A stretch of 64,000 nucleotides of DNA from Candidatus Diapherotrites archaeon LH_S9. GTDB lineage: Archaea > B1Sed10-29 > WALL01 > JAGXON01. The stretch is from positions 1 through 64,000 of the forward strand of contig JAGXON010000002.1 in NCBI GenBank assembly GCA_023659865.1. Reading direction: 5' to 3'. Positions 51,301 to 59,567 of this stretch are shown here, in pieces. The translations under genes and the position numbers were made by a program. Below the pieces are notes generated by a model, which was given only the letters and a program-made list of their open reading frames with translations, made no database searches and was not told the DNA's origin. Numbering within the stretch: position 1 is the first letter of the stretch; every line of letters starts with the position of its first letter.

Positions 51301-53509
51301 AGAAAGAGGTTTCACTATAAAAGCAACTGGAGATATAATAGAACCAACAGACAGCAATGGAGCAGAACCAACAGACAGCAATGGAGCAGAAAACGGTGAA
51401 GACAGTAGAATATTCAAGCTCACGTTCAGGGTAACAGACGAAGACGGAATAGAAGAAGGAGAAGAATCTTTCGATGTAAAAAGCGATTACTGGAAAGAAG
51501 ACCACACAGGCCGAATGACCGACGATAGTAATAGCTTCGGATCAACATCCTGTAATGCCGAACCCGTGACCCCAGGAGACTTAACAGAACACAAAGTAAC
51601 CTGCCCAATCAAGATGGTGAACAATTCAGTGAACGACATCACTGTAACCGGAAAAGACAGAAGAGATAACACCAGAACCGAAACATTCAAAGTAATCTGG
51701 GATCAGAACCCACCAAGAATAAACGATCTTTCTATGAACCCTCTTGGAAAGCTGGTTCTACAAGAAAACGAGGGACCTCTAAGAGACATGTCCCCAAAAA
51801 TTTCTTTCACAGTAACAGACAGGTACACCCCTATAGGCGGATGCGACGCAAGACTAAACTTCGGAGCAGAAGCAGCTGACTACCTAAGCTACGGGTGCAA
51901 ACTTAAACCAAAAACACAAGTAAAAAACCAACCAAACAAAGCAAAAGTAGTCTGCGACTACAAAAACATTACCGACGACAAAACAGCACACTGGCCTCTC
52001 CTACTACTTGACATGAGTAACCCAGTCACCATAGACTGCTGGGACGGCCTTCTTAACAGGAACATAAAAAATATAGAAGATACGGGAAAGGGCTTAAAAG
52101 GGATAGACGCAACCGAAGTTTCAGACATCGTGGTCAAAGCCTGTAAATTAGTCAGAAAAGATTCTTCAGCAGAAGAGATACAAAAAGCAGGCTTCAGAGA
52201 CGTAGGAGAAGAAGGATCAATAGAACTGAAAGAACATCATACGAGTGGAGCAGACATCGATGAAGACGGCGTCTATATTAGCGTCGTAGTAACAGGAGAG
52301 GATTCAATGGAGGTCGTGGAACCAGGTAAAGACGAAAAAGGCGAAATCGCAAAAGCCGTTAAAAATAGGTTACATAACATGAAAATACCAAGCTGGAGCA
52401 TAGATTGTGCTACTGGAGGAATCTGCCTGGGTGGAATACAAGCAGCAATAAGGGCAGCATCAGCTGCATGCGCCGAAACTGGAGGAACAGGATGCAGGGA
52501 AGCTGCAAAAGAGACTACCAGTGAAAGCTCAAAAGCATCAACTAAAGAAGGTAGCAAGGCATCCAGCGAAGCGATGGAAAAGACGCTCACAGAAGAAAAA
52601 GCGAACTATCTGCGCCAGTTCCTGCACGGAAGCCGGGACGCGGGAGAGACGGCCGGAGGAGAGGCGGTCAGCGGAGAAGAAACGACCAAACTGTTCAACT
52701 TCCTGGAAGGAGAGACGGAGACGGTCGGAGGAGAGTTCCGTATATCAGTACCAGAATGGAGTAAGGGGATGGAAGAAGGAATAGAAGAAGGAACCAAAAT
52801 TACAATAGAAACCGAATCCGCTTCCGGATCATCCCTTAAAGGACTAGTGAAAGCGTTGGGAGGTAAAGGCTGGAGAGCTGTGAAAGCCGGAGGCTATAAG
52901 GGAGCTTCAGCCGGGAAGAGCATAGCTTCAGCCGGGAAGGGCATAGGTTCAGTCGGAAAAGGCGCACTAAAGAGAGGTCTATCAAAATTATCATACTTAG
53001 TTACTAACCCTCTCTCACTAAGTTCCCGGGTTGCAAAAATTGGATTTATATCCGGTGCAGCAGAAAAAATTGGAATAGGACTAACAGTAGTCAGAGGAGC
53101 GGCATACGTAAGCATAGAGCATACGATGGGTCCAGCGGTAGAAGAAGTAGCAGGAAGATATAAAACAGGAGACGAATGCGAGTACAGTACTGAAAAACCG
53201 TGGGCGTCGCCGAAGGCTTTAGGAGTAGCCACTGAACTGGGAGCAGCAATGGTATGCCCTGGCTGCCTCGCCTTCAAAATAGCTCTCCCAGACAAGTGGG
53301 ACGCACTAATATGCGAACCAGAAAGCGGAGAAATATCCAGAAAAGACGACGAAAGCCCAAGAAGATACATAATTAACGCAAAAGGAGGCAGAAAAGACAT
53401 GGGAGCAGGAGGACCCATGGCCGGCGCTCTATCAATATGTACTGAATCATGCAACGACTATGTATGCATAGTCTCAATAGCAGAAGAACCTGAAGCTCCT
53501 TTCAGGTAA
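45377..53509 (+). CDS. Giant membrane-anchored surface protein 1 (2710 residues)
   Basis: N-terminal cytoplasmic-looking segment YFKLEDKFYDMTDAIDNAGIP with IYSIIDPIE, one membrane helix (45-62), then a long exported stalk. The stalk begins with carboxypeptidase-regulatory-like/Ig-like beta modules (for example SGTTNKEGMVGLSL; GPNGNAIIKLPSG; TNGEGKFVTTLIK) and continues with beta-sandwich and Cys-paired domains (about 1300-1650), the octapeptide duplication EPTDSNGA at 1989-2004, and a C-terminal region (about 2230-2709) that is Gly/Ala/Lys/Ser-rich with GKSIASAGKGIGSVGKG. The same N-terminal block starts the two proteins downstream, so the three are paralogues. No C-terminal anchor. An adhesin or host-contact protein is the most natural guess. 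Confidence 0.75.
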   Translation: MSLSDIYFKLEDKFYDMTDAIDNAGIPIYSIIDPIENAGIPSFPLTIAVVLIIIALAGYFFMGAAPAGGGEVGIQISANGELRQGAIVKASQEGAEKTSGTTNKEGMVGLSLNSDETYKIEVTAEGCTTYREAVKPSEEALPLSFTLQCAEGGEEEACFGISKSIEVTQLQGPQGFPPEDCAVRVHKKDGGAVPLNWNATNGKLRINEPSDTCPPKKSDVIIDCNTLEYKGTISTMLEELSLYGSLEMTEKTDQAEQEEEGEEAHSLISADIKTMSTQGVPLEGIVVKTVDEEGNKLDLGFENTVTETTTGPNGNAIIKLPSGQDFWIQANDPQGAYQSISPDNMYTATSTQAQQTISVTLSRGYETTIIAKEKATQNPIRNAKISVKTNEKTITQGYTNGEGKFVTTLIKNQQYTTNVRHPQYGSKSVQLQGGGTKTVYLEEIDQTKAGTLTVDVKSSHDLKESFSDVKLELVSTKNNTVWMEKTTGPDGRAYFENVMRGDYFLKALPPGGVRYQKFDQFSISARNTTQKQLEVTPAQRDITVKTEIYSENVDRPIRKQGVRVELWDQNYQERIGVRQSGKTRKVKFTVDRERRIFLIAEFVDNQGTKYGPLKTSPFKPLQDEEKTLTLQTISETVNLEAPNQIIAGKERTAELHLSLPRYKVQQNYQNAYIEFFTGTPGNLGSLQKTPVVVNPVSLSDFASQDPYIDSIKKSNEYSYGTEPSPDKTGTSKYLKVNVAQYQDPTTYTIDIPLYAKAMASGKTKLSYRAVWTTPEGNEVTSHQGKWKEKQIEVFPSQTNQYHELETGPFYSYSSWLTETKTGSPQQKISTTKNSYFYSHLKAKARTRTDRWGLKVTNIPDNAEGVSYEGRVVKEGSTIPIPKTSVSGSDFKIESTDPAYSLTKDDVVEFTITMQAKEEGEASLALFNDFNNALEYTVTGKSKEEETIVSGVTAALTTKSNFCTRHYDNQQGDCWYSYNPEEETLPANSKDLKFITNLQASESRKVNVKFQGGQSIEFTENEQNTLLKQVEAPEEIEIDAEGTAITNEKLNVFIWEQGTQQPTEPWAQVTYGPTDYKMSTTPIDNGKVKQSYSQQTDEIRITVTKETAQIIENVGANVLKRNRVKLTSPGWSESRYAYLDNQQEQNVFTLSIDPEKTLEQNVKITAESDKFGKIEEEKSVKSISFEPEFPHFFQESVAIRKETRPNTITISSTWDKPISVSASELKRTGFKITQTAKTFYSGGNDVKETIEDTSNITIPPEGKAKISIVGKATDAKCRLQQPVSVIDLDVQEVPGTKHYSFEFNCTVGEQPEKQIQTVKSYFIRETESPALVNRFSCPVDTRQGKYAYICDSQQLGIALGDAADDLLEHRQVVNHTYYYAFGNDRLTALELREIAKDHDFDHIINAYGKKESAAKTAASDLVLDGKIDCGVIKATVEKINNDNDVKINFEKTGDATWCSRTGSNEEMATYFMSLLNYNRDLRPNLGKFYSFAQDTDAELMVKGLQEARKKGNQIKNSMLFSYDSEGISPGTLISSRTGGAASSKIYYKECALNNAAGCPEFARNSFTQPAIGYLNVNQFNDVKIGMVYNVSSITRQELREYRALYMTRLAQLASGDTVNAQFSSTAWSFTVKANGEKGLIYNPADDDNKEQVVDLTAPEITEFKLKGEDFYGEPNKELTGKTDLKAKIKANGDISYCTIVNVKPNGEETEGKNVSGFKPFGDQKTVLADFKILSGSGIKTARAWCYEHGVPSHKKGDGIVLDESGLKLIPALPSLYTLDFKSERFPNLGAIKNVRSRYSQPDYCWMELSNYDKPTEGEMQAEATKNTICGNDEDENANGYQDDGCGCTTIHKEDEKDEESCGPFPEGAANEGIFFYTTPVHFQTPVITNEMATEKIETEVYCRNKAGNEQEMLTKDGKTMKLYKWSQQVPDFKLPEDLTLALPDLPDVREESFRIYQTDSDLVKERDINPATIISKERGFTIKATGDIIEPTDSNGAEPTDSNGAENGEDSRIFKLTFRVTDEDGIEEGEESFDVKSDYWKEDHTGRMTDDSNSFGSTSCNAEPVTPGDLTEHKVTCPIKMVNNSVNDITVTGKDRRDNTRTETFKVIWDQNPPRINDLSMNPLGKLVLQENEGPLRDMSPKISFTVTDRYTPIGGCDARLNFGAEAADYLSYGCKLKPKTQVKNQPNKAKVVCDYKNITDDKTAHWPLLLLDMSNPVTIDCWDGLLNRNIKNIEDTGKGLKGIDATEVSDIVVKACKLVRKDSSAEEIQKAGFRDVGEEGSIELKEHHTSGADIDEDGVYISVVVTGEDSMEVVEPGKDEKGEIAKAVKNRLHNMKIPSWSIDCATGGICLGGIQAAIRAASAACAETGGTGCREAAKETTSESSKASTKEGSKASSEAMEKTLTEEKANYLRQFLHGSRDAGETAGGEAVSGEETTKLFNFLEGETETVGGEFRISVPEWSKGMEEGIEEGTKITIETESASGSSLKGLVKALGGKGWRAVKAGGYKGASAGKSIASAGKGIGSVGKGALKRGLSKLSYLVTNPLSLSSRVAKIGFISGAAEKIGIGLTVVRGAAYVSIEHTMGPAVEEVAGRYKTGDECEYSTEKPWASPKALGVATELGAAMVCPGCLAFKIALPDKWDALICEPESGEISRKDDESPRRYIINAKGGRKDMGAGGPMAGALSICTESCNDYVCIVSIAEEPEAPFR
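51341..51388 (+). repeat. 24-base perfect tandem repeat inside giant gene 1
   Basis: GAACCAACAGACAGCAATGG plus AGCA occurs twice head to tail (51341-51364, 51365-51388), encoding EPTDSNGA twice. Being identical at the base level it is a recent expansion and could vary in copy number between strains. Confidence 0.9.
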
Positions 53510-53517
53510 ATTATAAT

Positions 53518-53567
53518 ATGAACTTAAAAGGCAAGCAATAGTATGAACCTAAAAGGCAAGCGATAGT
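53518..53567 (+). repeat. Two 25-base start-region repeats forming seven-codon leader ORFs
   Basis: ATGAACTTAAAAGGCAAGCA (with ATAGT) at 53518 and ATGAACCTAAAAGGCAAGCG (with ATAGT) at 53543 repeat with a 25-base period and are followed in register by the real start of giant gene 2, ATGAATTTGAAAGAAAAG at 53568. Each encodes MNLKGK plus one residue and stops at TAG. They are truncated copies of the gene start. Confidence 0.85.
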
Positions 53568-56500
53568 ATGAATTTGAAAGAAAAGTACTTTGCAATAGAA
53601 GACAAATACTACGACTTCCTCGACAAACTCTGGAACAAAAACATACCCATCTACAAAATCATCGACCCAATAGAAGAAAAAGGAATACCCACACTCCCCC
53701 TAACAACACTCGTACTACTACTAACGATAGCGATCCTCGGACACGCCTTCCTAATGCCAGGAGCAGCACCAACCCAAGAAGAAAGAATTCCAGTCACAAT
53801 ACAAACACAGAACCAGCAAAAACAATCAATCAGTGAAGTGCAAGTAGCAGCACTATACCAAAACCAAGAAATAGCATCCGGAACCACACAAAACGGAACA
53901 ACACAACTACAACTCCTAAAAGGAAAAACAATCAAAATAACCGCAAAATCAACTGACTGCAACCAAACAACAAAACAAATAATAATAGCAGCAAAAACCA
54001 CGATAATCCTCCAACTCCAATGCAAAACCACAGGAAAACCACAAGCCGGAAAATGCATCCAAATCATAGAAGGACTAGAACACACCCTACTAACCAGTCC
54101 AGCTGGAAGTATGGAACCACAAAACTGCCAACTCACCATCAAAAAACCAAACGGAGAACCAAAAGACACAAACTGGAAAATACAACAAGAAAACACACTA
54201 ATACTCGACCCAAACGAATGCCTCACACAAAACCACACAATCCAAATCGACTGCCAACACCACCAATACCACAGCAACCCAAAACCCCTAATACAAGAAG
54301 CACAAACATACGGAGAAATCGAACTAAACCCAATCGACCCAGAAGCAGAAGCAGACGCAGACCTCGACAACGTAGCAGACTCGCTTGACCCAGACACACA
54401 AGCCGAAGGACCCATAGTAGACGACAACCAGAACAACATCCCAGACGTAGAAGAACAAACCTCAAAAAACAACCACGACAACACCTACGCCATCCACATC
54501 AAAACAAAAAACAAGACAAACAAACCAATCAACCTAATAACCATCCAAGCAACCAACCAAAAAGGAGAACCCATCCAACCAGCATACGACAACGAAATAT
54601 ACACAGACCCAACAGAAAACGGAACAGCAAAACTAGAAATAAAACAAGGCACAAAATTCTACTTAAAAGCCATAGACCCACAGAACAGATACAGAACAGC
54701 ACTCACATCAACCTCGTACACCTCCACTCCCCAAAAAATTGTTTCCATAACAATGGAAAAAGGATTCCCAACCACCACCACAATACAAAAACAAAAAAAC
54801 AACCAAGCAATAGATTACGCCACACTCAGACTAAAAGCAAACAACAAGCTAAGACAAAAAACAACCACAAACCACCAAGGAAAACACACCTTCAACCTCA
54901 AAAAAAACGGTGAATACACACTCGAAATAACACACGACAACTACGTTCCAAAAAAAGTTTCTTTAACCGGAGCACAAGACCAAACCATCCAACTAAAAAA
55001 ACTCAACCAAAACAACTCAGGAAACCTAGAAATACAAACAGTCAACGCAAAAGGAATAGAAGAACCATTCCCACAAGTCGAAACAAAAACCATAAACCTA
55101 GAAGGAATAACCACCAAAACCTGCACCACAAACAGACAAGGCACATGCACACTCAAAAAACTACTGCAAGGAAACTACACACTAAAAACCAGAGCACCCG
55201 GAAAAAACAACTGGCAAACACACACACAAACCACAATAAAACCAGGAGAAACCACCTACAGAACACTGAAAGCAATCCCGCTCGCCGTCACCCTCACAAT
55301 CAGAACCAAAGTAAACAACTACCCACAAGAAAACGTAGAAGTAACCCTATTCGACACCACCTACGGACAACCCGAAAAACTAGCAAAAAAAGACTCAGGA
55401 AGCACAAGAAAAGTCCGATTCAACACATACAAAAACAAAAAACTGTTCCTAAGAACAGAATACCAGTCCGAAAAAGGATACTACGGACCCCAAATCACCA
55501 ACGTATTCACCATACAACAAGACACTACAAAAACAATCAACCTCAAACAAGTAAAACAAGACATACACCTAAAAACACCAAAACAAGCAACATCAGGACA
55601 CACCTTCGACACCCAACTCAAAATAGACCTACCGTACCAGAACAACAAAACCAAACAAACCTACAGAAAAGCCGAAGTAGAAGTATGGACTGGAACACCA
55701 GGCACAAAAATCAATCCATTCGCAACACCCGTGCTCCTGAACCCAATAAACACCTACCAATTCAAACTTCAACCAACACCGCAAGTCACCACACTAACCT
55801 ACAACACCTATCACTATAACAACCCAAGCGAAGGAAAAGAACCATCCACAGCATCCAAATACATTAAACTCACGATAACCAACTACGAAGAACCACAAAC
55901 CTACTCAATCAACCTACCGATGTTCGCAAGACACGGAACAAACACCAACACAACAATACACTACCGAGCAACATGGGAAACCCAAAACGGGGAAGAAATC
56001 TACTCCCACACACAAAACTTCGCACAAAAAAACATCACAATCACCCAAGGACAAAAATGGATACAAACAAAAAACCCAGAATTCCACAAATACAGAGCAG
56101 GATTCACAACCCAAAAAAACACAGAAAACACCACCTGGCAACAAAGCCTCTCAACAACCCAAGGATCCATCTTCTACCTACAACTACAAGCCCTACCAAG
56201 ATACGAAATGAACCAATACAGCATCCCCCTCGACACCTACCCACCAATGCAAGGACAAAAACCAATAAAAACACTCTCATACAACGGAAAAATCCAGAAA
56301 ATAAAAGGAACAACCCAAATCTATGAAACAAAAGCAGAAACAGAACTCCCAACCGAACTAACCATCTCAGAAGGCAGCCCAACACCACAACTCAAACCAG
56401 GAAACATACTCCACACCACAATACAACTACAAGCCCAAAACCCAACAACCACAGCAGAACTACAAATACTAGAAGACCAAGCCAACACCCTCAACTACCA

Positions 56501-59500
56501 AATAACCAAAACACCAAAACAACAACAAACCACAATACCAAACATCATAGGACACACTCAAACCAAAGTAAAACAATGCCGCAACAAAAAATGCGAATGG
56601 ACCACTCCAAAACAACCAATACCAACCTCCTCACTAACAGGAGAACCAAAAGAAGTCGAAATCAAAACAGTGTTCAACAACACAGGCGACCAAACACAAA
56701 AATTCAACATAAACATACAACCCAACGGACTCAAAGAAACCAGTGAAAACACCGAAAACATGACCCTCCAACCACAACAACAAAAAGAATTCACCTTAAC
56801 CGGAGAAGGAAACACACTCAACAAAAAACAAATCAACATACAACTAAACAGTCAAACCTGGAAAACCATCGAACACACCGCAGCCACCTACCGAATGAAC
56901 ACCTACCCAAACCCAATCACAGAACACGACCAAGAAATAACCGCAACCATCAACAAAGAAACCCATGACAACACCTACTCAATCACAGAAATAAAAACAG
57001 AAAACAGAGACCAAGAAATCGAAATAACAGGCATCATAAACAAATGGCTAACACAAGACATCGCCGAAAACCCAGAACAATTCACAAAAACAGGACTAGA
57101 CCTCGAAACCGGTCAAATCACATTAAGAGCGCAGAGCCGAAGATTCGGAACAATAAACAAAACCATAAAAATACAGGGAACCGCAATCACACCAGAAAAA
57201 ACTGATCACTCAACCACATTCACAACCACACCCGAACAAAAAAGCACGACGTACGCCACAATACACAACTACTGGCAACAACCCATAACACTAACACTAG
57301 ACGAAGTACACCAACACCTCGAAACACCTGAAGGACAACCAGCACAAAAACAACCAGAAGACATCTACCAAACAAAACATAAAATGCAAGCAATCAACGC
57401 AGACGGAAGCACAATATCTTGCGGCGGAGAATGCGACGTAGAAGAAAACGATAACATAGACATTCCCGTAAACGGAAAAGCCAACGTCATACTCGAAACC
57501 AAACCCGTATTTCCAGACGAAGGAACACCAGAATGCAACAACTACGCACAACACACAAGAATAACCCTAGAAACAGAACCAGAACAAGCCGGAAGCAAAA
57601 AAACCAAGACCTACAACTTCAAACACAACTGCAACTACGGAAAAACAACTCCAGGCTTCGAAACACTCGGCACAACATACGTCACAAAAAGAGAAACAGG
57701 AACAGAAGACCAAATAACCCCACACTCATGCTCAGCACTACCAGGACAAGCAACACTCTGCGACGCAGAACAAACCTCACTAACACTCCTCAAAAAAGTT
57801 GAACAATTCAAAAACACACCAAAAACCAGTACAACACTCACACTCGCAACAGCAAACGAAAAAATAACCCCAAACACCCTCACAAAAACAAGTAACTACT
57901 ACGGACTAGGAACAACTACAACAAGAAAAAAACAAGCCAGCCAAGGAAACCTAGCGCTCCCAACAGACCTAACCTGCGGAGTCAACAGAATCACTCTAGA
58001 AAAACCAGCCAGCGCACCAGGCATAATCAACGCCACCGTAAGAAACAGACCAAAAGTTTGGTGTGACTCAAGCCAAAACAGGTTCGTCACCGGACTACTA
58101 AACAAAGACGAAGGACTAAAAGACCGCTACCAAAGCACACTAACACTACAAACCACCGGATTCCAAGGATTCGATAAATTCAGGGAAGCGGCACGAACCC
58201 ACCTCCTCAACTACCTTACAGGCGGAGAAGGTCTTCCACCCAGTGGAAGAAACCAAATCACATTCGGAGTAAAAGAACTATCTGGCTCCGACCTCGAACA
58301 AGGAATCAAGGACAAAATCACCGACTACTACAAAAACAAAAACGAACCGATTCCGTCACTAACAGCGTACTACAACCAACAAGGAACATTTCGAGGAGGA
58401 GGAAAAGACATACAAATCCGAATAGTATACAAACAAGGAACAGATCAAGGAACCCGCGAAAAAATGACCTCCTGCTTCGTCAACAACCTCCTATCGCTCT
58501 GGATAAACGGAAACTCGCCAAAAGGAATCGAACCAAGTACATACGTCTACGACCTCACAACATGCGACAGCGTGGAAACCACTTTCAAAACACCAGAAAT
58601 CACGGGCTTGACCTTCCTGAACGAACAGCCAAAGCCAAAAGGGATAGAAAGCGCTCGAACTGGTGAAACGGTCCACCCAGCATTCGACACAAATGCCAAT
58701 CTAGAAGAATGCATAATAAACGCAGCAGACAAAGGCGAACCCATCAGCATATCAACGGACAAACTTTTAGAACTAGGAAAAGAAAATTTAGAACTAAAAC
58801 AAGAAAACCCAAAAGACAAACTAGTCTACGAGGATGGAATAGAATGGGAAACAACCAAAGAAAAACAAAAACGAACAGTAGAAATCCGATGCCGAAACCA
58901 ACAATGGCTATGGACCCCAATAAACAAAATGAATATCTTTATAGATGGAAAAGCACCAAAAATCGACATACCGTCAGAACCAGGCCTACTGATCTACGAT
59001 GAAGGACTTGCAACCCCTGGCGGAGATCCACCAGCAAAATTCATCGTAAAGGCAACAGACCATTACATGGAAGAAGGAGGATGCAAAGTAACACAAGCAG
59101 AAATAGGTACCATACAAATCGAAGAAGAACATATAGAAGAAGAAGAGTACTACCCCACATCAGGAGGTTCCCCCGACTGCTCCGTCTCATCAACCCCTTC
59201 CGCAACAGAAGAAGAAACTGAATACGAGTGCACCTTCCCCAGCATCGAAGTAGCCGGACTAGAGCAAGCCAAGATAACCGTAACATGCACAGACAAACAC
59301 GGAAACGAAAACACAAAAACAAAATCCGCTACTTATGCAACCTCAGATAAGATGTCCTCATACATACTGGAGGAAGATTCAGTCCACTACCCCTCAGAAA
59401 TAATAGGAAAGCAGTTAACGGGAACCGGCGACAAAGACAAACTGCCAAACGAACTATTCCGATGGAAAGGAAACACTATATACTCAAACAGCGAAGAACT

Positions 59501-59567
59501 AACACTCGGCATACGACTCAACATGCCAAACGAATACGCTGGATGCAAAATCAAAAAAAAACGATAA
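53568..59567 (+). CDS. Giant membrane-anchored surface protein 2, main part (1999 residues before a frameshift)
   Basis: MNLKEKYFAIEDKYYDFLDK followed by NKNIPIYKIIDPIEEKGIP, a membrane helix (46-63), then stalk modules colinear with giant protein 1 (for example the IDC...YG segment near residues 225-250 and CarboxypepD-reg-like repeats). Unique to this copy is a calcium-binding DADLDNVADSLDPD/DDNQNNIPDVEE segment (about 257-297), like thrombospondin type 3 repeats. The coding strand is extremely poor in T and G. The frame breaks in a run of nine A (59553-59561); removing one A restores reading into 59568-60753, so the intact protein would be about 2394 residues. Either an indel error in the homopolymer, a real mutation or slippage. 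Confidence 0.75.
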   Translation: MNLKEKYFAIEDKYYDFLDKLWNKNIPIYKIIDPIEEKGIPTLPLTTLVLLLTIAILGHAFLMPGAAPTQEERIPVTIQTQNQQKQSISEVQVAALYQNQEIASGTTQNGTTQLQLLKGKTIKITAKSTDCNQTTKQIIIAAKTTIILQLQCKTTGKPQAGKCIQIIEGLEHTLLTSPAGSMEPQNCQLTIKKPNGEPKDTNWKIQQENTLILDPNECLTQNHTIQIDCQHHQYHSNPKPLIQEAQTYGEIELNPIDPEAEADADLDNVADSLDPDTQAEGPIVDDNQNNIPDVEEQTSKNNHDNTYAIHIKTKNKTNKPINLITIQATNQKGEPIQPAYDNEIYTDPTENGTAKLEIKQGTKFYLKAIDPQNRYRTALTSTSYTSTPQKIVSITMEKGFPTTTTIQKQKNNQAIDYATLRLKANNKLRQKTTTNHQGKHTFNLKKNGEYTLEITHDNYVPKKVSLTGAQDQTIQLKKLNQNNSGNLEIQTVNAKGIEEPFPQVETKTINLEGITTKTCTTNRQGTCTLKKLLQGNYTLKTRAPGKNNWQTHTQTTIKPGETTYRTLKAIPLAVTLTIRTKVNNYPQENVEVTLFDTTYGQPEKLAKKDSGSTRKVRFNTYKNKKLFLRTEYQSEKGYYGPQITNVFTIQQDTTKTINLKQVKQDIHLKTPKQATSGHTFDTQLKIDLPYQNNKTKQTYRKAEVEVWTGTPGTKINPFATPVLLNPINTYQFKLQPTPQVTTLTYNTYHYNNPSEGKEPSTASKYIKLTITNYEEPQTYSINLPMFARHGTNTNTTIHYRATWETQNGEEIYSHTQNFAQKNITITQGQKWIQTKNPEFHKYRAGFTTQKNTENTTWQQSLSTTQGSIFYLQLQALPRYEMNQYSIPLDTYPPMQGQKPIKTLSYNGKIQKIKGTTQIYETKAETELPTELTISEGSPTPQLKPGNILHTTIQLQAQNPTTTAELQILEDQANTLNYQITKTPKQQQTTIPNIIGHTQTKVKQCRNKKCEWTTPKQPIPTSSLTGEPKEVEIKTVFNNTGDQTQKFNINIQPNGLKETSENTENMTLQPQQQKEFTLTGEGNTLNKKQINIQLNSQTWKTIEHTAATYRMNTYPNPITEHDQEITATINKETHDNTYSITEIKTENRDQEIEITGIINKWLTQDIAENPEQFTKTGLDLETGQITLRAQSRRFGTINKTIKIQGTAITPEKTDHSTTFTTTPEQKSTTYATIHNYWQQPITLTLDEVHQHLETPEGQPAQKQPEDIYQTKHKMQAINADGSTISCGGECDVEENDNIDIPVNGKANVILETKPVFPDEGTPECNNYAQHTRITLETEPEQAGSKKTKTYNFKHNCNYGKTTPGFETLGTTYVTKRETGTEDQITPHSCSALPGQATLCDAEQTSLTLLKKVEQFKNTPKTSTTLTLATANEKITPNTLTKTSNYYGLGTTTTRKKQASQGNLALPTDLTCGVNRITLEKPASAPGIINATVRNRPKVWCDSSQNRFVTGLLNKDEGLKDRYQSTLTLQTTGFQGFDKFREAARTHLLNYLTGGEGLPPSGRNQITFGVKELSGSDLEQGIKDKITDYYKNKNEPIPSLTAYYNQQGTFRGGGKDIQIRIVYKQGTDQGTREKMTSCFVNNLLSLWINGNSPKGIEPSTYVYDLTTCDSVETTFKTPEITGLTFLNEQPKPKGIESARTGETVHPAFDTNANLEECIINAADKGEPISISTDKLLELGKENLELKQENPKDKLVYEDGIEWETTKEKQKRTVEIRCRNQQWLWTPINKMNIFIDGKAPKIDIPSEPGLLIYDEGLATPGGDPPAKFIVKATDHYMEEGGCKVTQAEIGTIQIEEEHIEEEEYYPTSGGSPDCSVSSTPSATEEETEYECTFPSIEVAGLEQAKITVTCTDKHGNENTKTKSATYATSDKMSSYILEEDSVHYPSEIIGKQLTGTGDKDKLPNELFRWKGNTIYSNSEELTLGIRLNMPNEYAGCKIKKKR

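Noticed and set aside
53518..53590. Short CRISPR-like array
   Set aside because: Only two and a half units at a 25-base period with no spacers; the units are copies of the following gene start.
53651..54484. 277-codon minus-strand frame inside giant gene 2
   Set aside because: A shadow of the T-poor plus strand: it is Cys/Ser/Trp/Phe-rich, has no ribosome site and lies fully within the well supported plus-strand gene. The same holds for the long minus-strand frames at 56104, 58547 and 59041.
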